Origin: Rhizobium herbae
GTDB lineage: Bacteria > Pseudomonadota > Alphaproteobacteria > Rhizobiales > Rhizobiaceae
NCBI RefSeq assembly: GCF_019511375.1
Contig: NZ_JAEUAO010000002.1
Location: forward strand, 124,001-188,000
DNA: 64,000 nucleotides
Reading direction: 5' to 3'
Shown: piece by piece, positions 17,422-25,851 of the stretch
Layout: each line of letters opens with the position of its first letter
Numbering within the stretch: the stretch's first letter is position 1
The notes under the pieces: generated by a model
Database searches by the model: none
What the model saw: only the letters and a program-made list of their open reading frames with translations
Told to the model about the DNA's origin: nothing
Made by a program: the position numbers and the translations under genes

Positions 17422-17518
17422 GGTCTCAGACCTGCCGTGGCGCCAGAAAAGCGCGGGCCTGACGGCTGGATTGCGGCCGGGTCCCGGTGGGGACACGGCA
17501 AAGCGGAAAACCGGATCA

Positions 17519-18181
17519 TCACTTGCCCATCGATCTCTTGACGTTGTTCACAAAGGCGGCTTGCCGGTCCTGCGGCATCGCTTCGACGACTGCCATGATC
17601 CGCGCCCGGAAATCGGGGTCGGAGACGTAACGCCGGGCGATGACTGCGACACCTTTCTGGCTGCTGGCGAGCAGCTTCAGGTCCACGGCTTCAGACTCGA
17701 TGGTCTTAGCGCTCAGTCGTGAAAAATAGCTTTCCGCCAGATCGACGCGAAGGCGGGCGATCCATTGTTCGTTTGGGCCGGTCAGTTGCGATTGCCTCAA
17801 GGCGGCATTGAAGTCATCGTTGGCAAGCAGGCGAACGGATGCGGCGGCGCGCACGAGCCAGGCGAAGGAGTCTGTCGGTGTCGTCGCCACGATGTCCGCG
17901 GCCCGGGCGGCGCATCTCGACACCACGTCGCGCACTGCCTTGTCGATCATGTCGATGTCGCTGTAGGCCAGCACGATGCGGAAACAGTCCTTCATCACCA
18001 GCGCCTTCGAATAGGACGACAGACCGTAGCCGAAGTCCTCGTCGGCGAAGGCGCCGGGTGTCAGCGCCTGTTCGATGGGTTTGGCGGTAAACGGCGCCAG
18101 TTCGCGCCGCAGCCCGTAGCCGCTCGCTGCCGCAATCAGCAGGCAGCATACCATCGCGATCCATTTGCGCTGCCTTACCAT
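17519..18181 (-). CDS. Unknown membrane-anchored protein of the polysaccharide cluster
   Basis: A 220-residue protein with an N-terminal helix (about 8-25, WIAMVCCLLIAAASGYGL), then a soluble, mostly helical domain that contains cysteine residues (DCFRIVLAY, VVSRCAARAADIV) and repeats of short helical hairpins that recall TPR-like folds. It should lie in the periplasm, anchored to the inner membrane. It is the first gene of the likely operon leading into wzy, the phosphatase and the BY-kinase, with a 97-base gap to wzy. Starts at 18181 and 18259 are both possible; the first directly precedes the membrane helix. I do not recognise the family; a role in polymer assembly is inferred from position only. 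Confidence 0.65.
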   Translation of the reverse strand: MVRQRKWIAMVCCLLIAAASGYGLRRELAPFTAKPIEQALTPGAFADEDFGYGLSSYSKALVMKDCFRIVLAYSDIDMIDKAVRDVVSRCAARAADIVATTPTDSFAWLVRAAASVRLLANDDFNAALRQSQLTGPNEQWIARLRVDLAESYFSRLSAKTIESEAVDLKLLASSQKGVAVIARRYVSDPDFRARIMAVVEAMPQDRQAAFVNNVKRSMGK

Positions 18182-18414
18182 GATGTGCCATCTCTGGCTT
18201 TGCTCCGGACCGGATGCTTTTCCAAGCACGTGAAGCCGGATGCTTTCTGAAAATGTCATTCCTACCGCTCGGTTATGATTAGCAGTCCCAAACAGGGCCG
18301 AATCGCAGTTCACCGAGGCGCGCGAACGGCTCGGCTTTCGCGCGTCGGCTGTACCGCACCATCTACGGTTGGACGAGGCCCATATTCAAGTTCGTATTTC
18401 CAGTATGCTTGTAC

Positions 18415-18442
18415 CCTATATTGCGAGGCCGGACGGTAACAA
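18415..18442 (-). promoter_or_regulatory. Candidate promoter of the polysaccharide operon
   Basis: On the minus strand TTGTTA (18442-18437), a 16-base spacer and TATAGG (18420-18415) lie about 235 bases ahead of the first gene. It is the only reasonable pair in the 18182-18556 gap, which otherwise holds the terminator at 18500-18524 and no gene. The long leader weakens the call. Confidence 0.3.
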
Positions 18443-18499
18443 GGGTAAGTTAAACCTGTCGTTTGGAAGCCCGGCGAAGTTTTTGGAGCGGCCCGGCAC

Positions 18500-18524
18500 A
18501 AAAAAGCGCCCGATGGGCGCTTTT
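18500..18524 (-). terminator. Rho-independent terminator of the small exported protein gene
   Basis: A perfect 10-bp stem (AAAAGCGCCC / GGGCGCTTTT) with a 3-base loop at 18502-18524, continuing as a U-run on the minus strand, 32 bases past the stop at 18557. It separates that gene from the polysaccharide operon. Confidence 0.85.
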
Positions 18525-18556
18525 CGACGCGTCAAACCCTGTGCCGGTGCACGCTA

Positions 18557-18970
18557 TCAGCTGGCAGGCTCCCCGCCCGGCATCTGGCCGATCGCTGCCG
18601 TTGCGGTGCCCGGAGTGCCAGCCCGAAGCGCGGCAGCGACCTGTTCGACGAACGGAGCCGCAGCAGCAGCATCTGTGCTGAGGCCGGCCTGCGCCGAGGC
18701 AACGACGTCGCCGAGAGCAACAGAAAGCGCCGGCTGGGAGATTGCGAGCGTACCGACCGCCTTGACCAGCGATAAGATCAAGGCGTCTTTTGCCGGACCG
18801 GCCGGCAGAGCGCTGATTTCAGCAGAAAGGCTTTGTGCCTGCCCGACGCAATTGCTCGAGCAGCTTGCAAGAGCGGCAATCGTAGCCGCAGCCGGCGCCG
18901 TTTGAGCCTGTGCGAAAGAAAGAGAAGCGCATAGCGCTACAGTCGAGATCAATAAAGATCGCTTAAACAT
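18557..18970 (-). CDS. Small exported protein, unknown function
   Basis: A 137-residue protein with a signal peptide (LLISTVALCASLSFAQAQ, cleavage about residue 22) and an Ala-rich helical remainder. Two cysteines in SCSSNC could form a disulfide in the periplasm. It has its own promoter (19036-19065) and terminator (18500-18524), so it is a single-gene unit. I do not recognise the family; composition and helix pattern recall other short Ala-rich rhizobial exported proteins. Confidence 0.72.
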   Translation of the reverse strand: MFKRSLLISTVALCASLSFAQAQTAPAAATIAALASCSSNCVGQAQSLSAEISALPAGPAKDALILSLVKAVGTLAISQPALSVALGDVVASAQAGLSTDAAAAAPFVEQVAAALRAGTPGTATAAIGQMPGGEPAS

Positions 18971-19035
18971 CGATGAGCCCCTTTAAAAATGGATTGGACT
19001 TGGGAGTTTCGTTACAAAAATCAAATATACTACCT

Positions 19036-19065
19036 AACCTAGAAGTTTCCTGCGGTCTCTGTCAA
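19036..19065 (-). promoter_or_regulatory. Predicted promoter of the small exported protein gene
   Basis: A perfect TTGACA (19065-19060), an 18-base spacer and TAGGTT (19041-19036) on the minus strand, about 66 bases ahead of the ATG at 18970. The rest of the gap up to 19245 contains two GCAGTGC direct repeats (about 19129-19160) of unknown meaning and no gene. Confidence 0.5.
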
Positions 19066-19245
19066 GACGCAACCCGGATAATGAATTGATCCGACAGGGA
19101 AACCGCAGTCGAAAGCCGGCAAACTGTGCAGTGCAGCAACAAATATATGCAGTGCGATGCCTTTGATCCTTCCGGATGCACTGCGGGCTTCCTGTCGCCG
19201 CAAACGCTTGATGATTTGCGGAAAGTGCGTCGTGTGCAGGCGGCC

Positions 19246-20250
19246 TCAGGCGCCCGCCATCTCCGCGCGATACCAGTCGACGAAGCGTCTAACGCCTTCC
19301 TCCACCGATATGGATGGGGTGAAGCCCGTCAGTGCCGTTAGAAGGTCCGGGGCGGCAAAGGTTCGCGGCACGTCACCCTGCTGCATCGGCAGCATCCTGC
19401 GGACCGCCGGCCGGCCCACCGCAGCCTCGACTGTCTCGACGAATCGCATCAGTTCCACCGGCTGCCCGCCGCCGATATTGACGACGCGGAATGGCGCGTG
19501 ATGCGACAGCGTATCGATGTCGTCAATACGATTGTCCTGCGCCGGCACGACGCCCATCAGCCTGACGATGCCTTCGACGAGGTCGTCGATATAGGTGAAG
19601 TCACGGCTCATGCGGCCTTCGCCGTAGATCTCGATCGGCCGGTCGTGAAGGATGCTGTCGACGAATTTGAACAGCGCCATGTCCGGACGCCCCCAGGGCC
19701 CGTAGACCGTGAAGAAGCGAAACGCGGTCGTCGGCACCTGGTGGAGATGGGAATAGCTATGGGCCATCAGTTCGGCCGATTTCTTCGTGGCGGCATAGAG
19801 CGTCATCGGCTCGTCGGCCCGGTCGGTCTCGGCAAACGGAATCTTCTCGTTGGCGCCGTAGATCGAGGAAGTGGAGGCGAGCAGCAGGTGCCTCGGCCGC
19901 ACGGCCTTCGCCAGTTCAAGGATGTTCCACGAGCCGGTAAGGTTGGAATCGACATAGGCCTTCGGGTTTTCCAGGCTGTAGCGCACGCCCGCCTGTGCCG
20001 CGAGGTGGACGATAACGTCCGGTTCGCCGATCTCGGCTGCCTGCTCCAGCGCGGCCTTGTCCTCGAGCATGCCGATCACCGGCCGGAAGCCGTTCGAGCG
20101 CGCCAGGATGGCGTGGCGCCGTTCCTTCAGGCGGACGTCGTAATAGGGCGTCATGCCGTCGAAGCCGGTGACGAAATGGCCCTCGTCGAGCAGCCGCTTG
20201 GCCAGGTGAAACCCGATGAAACCTGCCGTCCCTGTGATCAGATAGCGCAT
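19246..20250 (-). CDS. lpsL: UDP-glucuronate 4-epimerase (LpsL-like)
   Basis: A 334-residue extended short-chain dehydrogenase/reductase that interconverts UDP-glucuronate and UDP-galacturonate. The NAD-binding motif is GTAGFIG (7-13) and the catalytic YxxxK is Tyr152/Lys156 in LYAATKKS. The substrate-site segment [17 protein letters not shown] is diagnostic of glucuronate epimerases. The start at 20250 gives the standard [11 protein letters not shown]-terminus; the longer frame runs back into rkpK. It follows rkpK by 41 bases in one operon, the order known in Sinorhizobium, where lpsL and rkpK serve lipopolysaccharide and capsular polysaccharide. Confidence 0.93.
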   Translation of the reverse strand: MRYLITGTAGFIGFHLAKRLLDEGHFVTGFDGMTPYYDVRLKERRHAILARSNGFRPVIGMLEDKAALEQAAEIGEPDVIVHLAAQAGVRYSLENPKAYVDSNLTGSWNILELAKAVRPRHLLLASTSSIYGANEKIPFAETDRADEPMTLYAATKKSAELMAHSYSHLHQVPTTAFRFFTVYGPWGRPDMALFKFVDSILHDRPIEIYGEGRMSRDFTYIDDLVEGIVRLMGVVPAQDNRIDDIDTLSHHAPFRVVNIGGGQPVELMRFVETVEAAVGRPAVRRMLPMQQGDVPRTFAAPDLLTALTGFTPSISVEEGVRRFVDWYRAEMAGA

Positions 20251-20291
20251 GCCGCTCCTTGCCTTCCCTGCAATCGATCGAGATGCCGCCC

Positions 20292-21599
20292 CTATTGCGG
20301 CCGGCCGACGCTCGTATAGCTGAATCCGTGCTTGGTGACTTCGTCGGGGTGGTAGATGTTCCTGAGATCGACAAGCACGGGGTTTTTCATCGACGACTTC
20401 AGCCGGTCGAGGTTGAGGGCCCTGAATTCGTTCCATTCGGTGACGATCACGAGCGCATCGGCGTTTTCGGCGGCCTCGTAGGGGCTCTCGGCATAGCCAA
20501 TGCCGTCGATAACATGCTTCGCGTTTTCCATGCCCTCAGGATCATAGCCGGTAACGATGGCGCCACCGTCGGTCAGCGCCTGGATGATGGCGATCGCCGG
20601 GCTGTCGCGCATGTCGTCGGTGTTGGGCTTGAAGGTAAGACCGAGCACGGCGATCTTCTTGCCGCGCACCTCGCCGCCGGCAGCGGCGATCACCTTTCGG
20701 CCCATGGCCCGCTTGCGGTTGTCGTTGATGGCGACGGTGGTTTCGATCAGCCGGACCGGGCTGTCGTGGTCCTGCGCCGTCTTGACCAGCGCCAGGGTGT
20801 CCTTGGGGAAGCAGGAGCCACCGTAGCCGGGGCCCGCATGCAGGAACTTCGCGCCGATGCGGCCATCAAGGCCGATGCCGCGGGCGACCTCCTGGACATT
20901 GGCGCCGACCTTTTCGCACAGGTCGGCCATCTCGTTGATGAAGGTGATCTTCATGGCCAGGAAGGCGTTGCCGGCATATTTTATCAGTTCGGAGGTGCGC
21001 CGCGAGGTAAAGAGCAGCGGTGCCTGGTTGAGGTAGAGCGGCCGGTAGACGCCGGTCATGACGCCGCGGGCGCGCTCGTCGTTGAGACCGATGACGATGC
21101 GGTCAGGTCGCTTGAAGTCGTCGATCGCCGCACCCTCGCGCAAAAATTCCGGATTGGAGACGACCGCGATGTCGGCATCCGGATTGGTCTCGCGCATGAT
21201 CCGCTCGACCTCGTCGCCGGTGCCGACCGGAACGGTCGACTTGGTGACGATGACGGTGAAGCCGGTCACATGGGCGGCTATCTCGCGGGCGGCATCGTAG
21301 ACATAGGAGAGGTCGGCATGGCCGTCGCCGCGCCGCGAAGGCGTGCCGACCGCAATGAAGATCACGTCGCTTTGCGAGACGCTTGCTGCCAGATCGGTGC
21401 TGAAGCTGAGGCGCCCCGTCTTGACGTTGTCGGCAACCAGCTGTTCCAGTCCCGGCTCGAAGATCGGAATGCGGCCGGCAACGAGCGCGTCGATCTTGCT
21501 TCCATCCTTGTCGATGCAGACCACCTCATGGCCGAAATCCGCAAAACAGACGCCGGAGACAAGCCCGACATAACCGGCGCCGATCATCGTGATTTTCAT
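20292..21599 (-). CDS. rkpK: UDP-glucose 6-dehydrogenase (RkpK/ExoB-independent UGD)
   Basis: A 435-residue NAD-dependent enzyme that oxidises UDP-glucose twice to UDP-glucuronate. The N-terminal Rossmann motif [10 protein letters not shown], the catalytic cysteine in GGSCFPKD (Cys263) with its upstream lysine (INEMADL / MKITF region) and the C-terminal UDP-binding domain ([17 protein letters not shown]) are all intact and of normal length. Its product is the substrate of LpsL, encoded next in the operon. Confidence 0.96.
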   Translation of the reverse strand: MKITMIGAGYVGLVSGVCFADFGHEVVCIDKDGSKIDALVAGRIPIFEPGLEQLVADNVKTGRLSFSTDLAASVSQSDVIFIAVGTPSRRGDGHADLSYVYDAAREIAAHVTGFTVIVTKSTVPVGTGDEVERIMRETNPDADIAVVSNPEFLREGAAIDDFKRPDRIVIGLNDERARGVMTGVYRPLYLNQAPLLFTSRRTSELIKYAGNAFLAMKITFINEMADLCEKVGANVQEVARGIGLDGRIGAKFLHAGPGYGGSCFPKDTLALVKTAQDHDSPVRLIETTVAINDNRKRAMGRKVIAAAGGEVRGKKIAVLGLTFKPNTDDMRDSPAIAIIQALTDGGAIVTGYDPEGMENAKHVIDGIGYAESPYEAAENADALVIVTEWNEFRALNLDRLKSSMKNPVLVDLRNIYHPDEVTKHGFSYTSVGRPQ

Positions 21600-21674
21600 G
21601 ACATACTCCAGAATTGCTCAGGCGCATCCATAGTCAAACACGCGCGCCTTGCCAATGGGCGGGATGTTTGGAGA

Positions 21675-22118
21675 CTAGCTGGAGACAATCGTCGAAAATT
21701 CGGCATTGCCGCGGATCGTGTTGCTGACCGTGCAGATTTCCTCTTCCGCCGCCCGCGCAATGGCGTTGCGCGTCTCGTCGTCAATGTCGCCCTTGATCGT
21801 CAAGACGATGTAGAATGTCTGAATTCGCGAAAGTCCTTCCGTCGCCTTTTCGCCCGTCACTTCCGCGCTGATTTCCACCACCCTGTCGAGAACGCCCCTC
21901 TGGCTTGCTGCGATGCGGGCACTCATGGCCAGGCAGGCCGATAGCGACGCGTGAAGCAGGTCGAGCGGATTGAAGCCCGGCTGCGAGGGGCCGGTGACGA
22001 TGCCGAGTTCGCCCCCGGTTGCTGACGTGACATGCGGAAAGCCGGTCCGGCCGAGAACCGCCGTTGCACCAGTCGGCCGGGATCGTGTCTTCAAGTCCGT
22101 CATGTCCTGTTCTTTCAT
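21675..22118 (-). CDS. OsmC family protein
   Basis: A 147-residue OsmC/Ohr superfamily protein. FNPLDLLHASLSACLAMSARI carries the resolving-site helix with one conserved cysteine (in SACLAM), and EICTVSNTIRGN provides the second, as in peroxiredoxin-like thiol peroxidases that reduce organic hydroperoxides. Two starts are possible (22118 and 22103); the second has AGGA just upstream with short spacing. It lies alone between rkpK and tRNA-Ala. Sequence cannot separate a general OsmC from a YhfA-type role. Confidence 0.85.
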   Translation of the reverse strand: MKEQDMTDLKTRSRPTGATAVLGRTGFPHVTSATGGELGIVTGPSQPGFNPLDLLHASLSACLAMSARIAASQRGVLDRVVEISAEVTGEKATEGLSRIQTFYIVLTIKGDIDDETRNAIARAAEEEICTVSNTIRGNAEFSTIVSS

Positions 22119-22247
22119 GTGATCGAGGAACTGTGGCCGGCCTCAGCCAGCGATGGCCAGGCGGTCACAAGTGGATCAATAGAATTCCAGCCGGTGGACC
22201 GGCGACAAAGCGCATTTCAGGGAGAGAAAATTCCAATCGAAGGAAAT

Positions 22248-22323
<76 letters not shown>

Positions 22324-22525
22324 ATTTTGGGTCCGGCGATGCCGGTTCCGGGAAGTCCGTCCGGACAGTTCGTCCGGTCGGGTGGCGGCTTCATACTTCT
22401 GCTTTCTGCAGATGGCAAGCCGAAAAAGACAACCGGGCAAGTTTTTTCCGCTGAACCCGGAAAATGCGTCCGCATGGCCTGTTGAAAACACCGCGCGAAC
22501 GCCATTTGCGTGTATTTTGAGAGGT

Positions 22526-22915
22526 TTAGACCTCGTCGTCGTCGTCCGAGACGCCGATCAGGTCGGACAGGCCGTCTTCGTCTTCGTCGTCCTGCTCGAG
22601 GAAGGTGTCATCGTCGTCGCCCTCGATCTCGACATCATCGTCGCCCAGGTCCGGCAGATCGTCGCCGCCGCCTGCTTCGCCGTCGGCATCCTCGAGCGAC
22701 ACGAGTTCGACTTCGGTGTTCTCGGTATCGACTTCCTGGATCTCGTCCTCCTCGGCAGCCTTTTCCAGCACCTTGGCGACGGAGGTTTCTTCGAAGAAGG
22801 AGAGGGGATAGGATTTGCCGGTGTAGGGAGAAACGATCGGATCCTTGTTCAGGTCGTAGAACTTACGGCCTGTTTCGGGATCGATGCGCTTTGTTCCAAG
22901 TTCCGCTTTTGCCAC
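22526..22915 (-). CDS. FYDLN_acid / TIGR02300 family protein
   Basis: A 129-residue protein. The N-terminal 35 residues carry the family hallmark FYDLNKDPIVSPYTG; the rest is extremely acidic (Asp/Glu, ending SDDDDEV). GTG at 22915 is chosen because it gives the usual AKAELGTKR N-terminus and follows AGAGG by 8 bases; the ATG at 22951 has no site. Family members often carry paired cysteines around the FYDLN motif like a zinc ribbon; here those positions read RIDPETG and SPYTG, so no metal site is expected. Function unknown; a nucleic-acid or ribosome-linked role is only a guess from frequent linkage to cmk and rpsA. Confidence 0.88.
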   Translation of the reverse strand: MAKAELGTKRIDPETGRKFYDLNKDPIVSPYTGKSYPLSFFEETSVAKVLEKAAEEDEIQEVDTENTEVELVSLEDADGEAGGGDDLPDLGDDDVEIEGDDDDTFLEQDDEDEDGLSDLIGVSDDDDEV

Positions 22916-23215
22916 AGTCAAAGCCTCTTGAATGGCCGGGGTTACCGGCATTTGCCGGAATACCGGCGTTGAACGTGAAATGAATTAGCCGGTCCCCATA
23001 ATCGTCTTGGCCTGATCTGTCAAAGCCTAACTTTCCGGATTCCGGAGCCGATGACCGACGCGGGCACGCCATGGTGTCTGTAGAAACGCTCGAAATTAGG
23101 CTGCCGATTCGAATGGCACGGGAACATCGAGGGCAACGAGCGCCCGCGCGTGGCATTCTCCGCGGCTTTCCGCTAACAAGGCGCACGACGACAACCGCAT
23201 TGCAAGGACGTTTTC

Positions 23216-23842
23216 ATGATCATCGCCATCGACGGACCCGCGGCGGCCGGCAAGGGAACCTTGTCGCGCCGGATCGCCGAGGAATACGGTTTCCACCACC
23301 TCGACACCGGCCTGACCTATCGCGCCACCGCCAAGGCCCTCATCGATGCGGGCCTGCCGCTCGATGACGAACTGCTGGCTGAGGAGATGGCGCGCGAGGT
23401 GGAGCTTGCGGGGCTTGATCGTGCCGTCCTCTCGGCCCATTCGGTCGGCGAGGCGGCGTCGAAGATCGCGGTGATGCCGCTTGTCCGCCAGGCGCTGGTC
23501 GAGGCGCAGCGTGCCTTTTCGAAGCGCGCGCCGGGAACGGTGCTCGACGGCCGCGACATCGGCACGGTCGTCTGCCCGGATGCGCCGGTGAAGCTCTATG
23601 TCACGGCATCCCCTGAAGTCAGGGCGCGCCGCCGCTTCGACGAGATCGTGGCAAACGGCATTCCGGCCGATTATCTGGAGATCCTGGCAGATATCGTCAA
23701 GCGTGACGAGCGCGACATGGGCCGCGCCGACAGCCCGCTTCGACCGGCCGAAGACGCGCACTTGCTAGATACGTCCGAAATGAGTATAGAGGCCGCATTC
23801 TTGGCGGCGAAGAGCATCATCGATGCCGCATTGAAGCACTAA
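23216..23842 (+). CDS. cmk: (d)CMP kinase
   Basis: A 208-residue cytidylate kinase that phosphorylates CMP and dCMP. The P-loop GPAAAGKGT (7-15), the substrate-binding LDTGLTYRA, the [10 protein letters not shown] motif and the lid region with [16 protein letters not shown] identify it clearly. AAGGA precedes the ATG by 8 bases. It lies 217 bases upstream of rpsA, as in many Proteobacteria. In many Rhizobiales aroA lies just upstream; here the 234-base gap holds no recognisable aroA end. Confidence 0.96.
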   Translation: MIIAIDGPAAAGKGTLSRRIAEEYGFHHLDTGLTYRATAKALIDAGLPLDDELLAEEMAREVELAGLDRAVLSAHSVGEAASKIAVMPLVRQALVEAQRAFSKRAPGTVLDGRDIGTVVCPDAPVKLYVTASPEVRARRRFDEIVANGIPADYLEILADIVKRDERDMGRADSPLRPAEDAHLLDTSEMSIEAAFLAAKSIIDAALKH

Positions 23843-23908
23843 GCAGGTTCGGAAAAGTGTATCACGCCGATCAAAGCCTGCGACGAGATAAAAAGCTCGG
23901 CAAATGAT

Positions 23909-24047
23909 GCGTTGGCTTGCCAACGCAAGTTTGCTTGGTCCGAGACACCATCCCCGCGCCGGATTTGCTCCTCATCTGAATGGGAGCGGATGGTTTTCGG
24001 ACAGGTTCAACACCAACCCCCGGCGCCTGTGCCCATATGAGGGCACA
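23909..24047 (+). promoter_or_regulatory. Three stem-loops in the rpsA leader
   Basis: Perfect or near-perfect hairpins at 23909-23926 (GCGTTGGC/GCCAACGC), 23967-23987 (GCTCC/GGAGC with an inner CAT/ATG) and 24028-24047 (TGTGCCC/GGGCACA). The last one ends 3 bases before the GGAG ribosome-binding site of rpsA. A multi-hairpin leader is how Escherichia coli S1 represses its own translation; the same use here is inferred. Confidence 0.5.
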
Positions 24048-24059
24048 TCAGGAGTATTC

Positions 24060-25763
24060 ATGTCTCAAGCTAACCCCACCCGCGACGATTTCGCCGCGCT
24101 GCTGCAGGAATCCTTTGCCACGCAGGATCTTGCCGAAGGCTACGTCACCAAGGGTATTGTCACGGCCATCGAGAAGGACGTCGCGATCGTCGACGTCGGT
24201 CTGAAGGTCGAAGGCCGCATCGCTCTCAAGGAATTCGGCGCCAAGGCCAAGGACGGCACGCTGAAGGTCGGCGATGAAGTCGAAGTTTACGTCGAGCGCA
24301 TCGAAAACGCGCTGGGCGAAGCTGTACTGTCGCGCGAGAAGGCTCGCCGCGAAGAAAGCTGGGTCCGCCTCGAAGTCAAGTTCGAAGCCGGCGAACGCGT
24401 CGAGGGCGTCATTTTCAACCAGGTCAAGGGTGGCTTCACCGTCGATCTGGATGGTGCCGTTGCCTTCCTGCCGCGCTCCCAGGTCGACATCCGTCCGATC
24501 CGCGACGTCACGCCGCTGATGCACAACCCGCAGCCCTTCGAAATCCTCAAGATGGACAAGCGCCGTGGCAACATCGTCGTGTCGCGTCGTACGGTTCTTG
24601 AAGAATCGCGCGCCGAGCAGCGTTCGGAAATCGTCCAGAACCTCGAAGAAGGCCAGGTTGTTGACGGCGTCGTCAAGAACATCACCGACTACGGTGCGTT
24701 CGTTGACCTCGGCGGCATCGACGGCCTGCTGCACGTAACCGACATGGCATGGCGCCGCGTCAACCATCCGTCGGAAATCCTGAACATCGGCCAGCAGGTC
24801 AAGGTTCAGATCATCCGTATCAACCAGGAAACCCACCGCATCTCGCTCGGCATGAAGCAGCTCGAGTCGGATCCGTGGGATGGCATCGGTGCCAAGTACC
24901 CGGTCGGCAAAAAGATCTCCGGTACCGTCACCAACATCACGGACTACGGTGCATTCGTAGAGCTGGAGCCGGGCATCGAAGGCCTGATCCACATCTCCGA
25001 AATGTCCTGGACCAAGAAGAACGTACATCCCGGCAAGATCCTGTCCACGACGCAGGAAGTTGACGTTGTCGTTCTCGAAGTCGACCCGACCAAGCGCCGC
25101 ATCTCGCTCGGCCTCAAGCAGACGCTCGAGAACCCGTGGCAGGCCTTCGCGCACAGCCATCCGGCTGGCACGGAAGTTGAAGGCGAAGTCAAGAACAAGA
25201 CCGAATTCGGCCTGTTCATCGGTCTCGACGGCGACGTCGACGGCATGGTGCACCTGTCCGACCTCGACTGGAACCGTCCGGGCGAGCAGGTCATCGAGGA
25301 ATACAACAAGGGCGACGTCGTCAAGGCTGTCGTTCTCGATGTGGACGTCGAAAAGGAGCGCATCTCGCTCGGCATCAAGCAGCTCGGCAAGGATGCGGTC
25401 GGCGACGCCGCTGCTTCCGGCGATCTGCGCAAGAACGCCGTCGTCTCGTGCGAAGTCATCGCCATCAACGACGGTGGCATCGAAGTGAAGCTCGTCAACC
25501 ACGAAGACCTCACCTCGTTCATCCGCCGTGCCGATCTGTCGCGTGACCGCGACGAGCAGCGTCCGGAGCGTTTCTCCGTTGGTCAGGTTGTCGACGCCCG
25601 CGTCACCAACTTCTCCAAGAAGGACCGCAAGGTCATGCTGTCGATCAAGGCGCTTGAAATCGCTGAAGAGAAGGAAGCCGTCGCACAGTTCGGTTCGTCC
25701 GATAGCGGCGCTTCGCTCGGCGACATCCTCGGTGCGGCTCTGAAGAACCGCTCGGGCGAATAA
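24060..25763 (+). CDS. rpsA: 30S ribosomal protein S1
   Basis: A 567-residue protein with six S1 RNA-binding repeats. The best are the third to fifth, each with an ITDYGAFV or TEFGLFI strand and a GLLHVTDM, GLIHISEMSW or GMVHLSDLDW turn. It binds mRNA and helps initiation on structured or weak ribosome-binding sites. The start at 24060 follows AGGAG by 6 bases; the open frame further upstream covers the leader hairpins. Codon choice is strongly biased to C-ending codons with few rare codons, typical of a highly expressed gene. A strong terminator follows at 25785-25819. Confidence 0.98.
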   Translation: MSQANPTRDDFAALLQESFATQDLAEGYVTKGIVTAIEKDVAIVDVGLKVEGRIALKEFGAKAKDGTLKVGDEVEVYVERIENALGEAVLSREKARREESWVRLEVKFEAGERVEGVIFNQVKGGFTVDLDGAVAFLPRSQVDIRPIRDVTPLMHNPQPFEILKMDKRRGNIVVSRRTVLEESRAEQRSEIVQNLEEGQVVDGVVKNITDYGAFVDLGGIDGLLHVTDMAWRRVNHPSEILNIGQQVKVQIIRINQETHRISLGMKQLESDPWDGIGAKYPVGKKISGTVTNITDYGAFVELEPGIEGLIHISEMSWTKKNVHPGKILSTTQEVDVVVLEVDPTKRRISLGLKQTLENPWQAFAHSHPAGTEVEGEVKNKTEFGLFIGLDGDVDGMVHLSDLDWNRPGEQVIEEYNKGDVVKAVVLDVDVEKERISLGIKQLGKDAVGDAAASGDLRKNAVVSCEVIAINDGGIEVKLVNHEDLTSFIRRADLSRDRDEQRPERFSVGQVVDARVTNFSKKDRKVMLSIKALEIAEEKEAVAQFGSSDSGASLGDILGAALKNRSGE

Positions 25764-25784
25764 GCCTTAGGCCTTACGAATAAG

Positions 25785-25819
25785 AAGCCCGCGGGAAGCG
25801 GTTTCCGCGGGCTTTTTTT
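25785..25819 (+). terminator. Rho-independent terminator after rpsA
   Basis: A 10-bp perfect stem (AAGCCCGCGG / CCGCGGGCTT) with a 10-base loop and a run of seven T, 21 bases past the rpsA stop. Confidence 0.95.
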
Positions 25820-25851
25820 GTGTCCTTGCCGGGCGGCGCCGGCTGCTTCGG

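Noticed and set aside
19126-19245. Small plus-strand frame with GCAGTGC direct repeats as a gene or operator
   Set aside because: No ribosome-binding site, and the repeats have no clear spacing or symmetry with respect to a promoter.
24048-25502. 484-codon frame opposite rpsA and similar long frames opposite nusA (56526-58259) and nadV (27769-29406)
   Set aside because: All are complements of confidently identified genes with strong codon bias.
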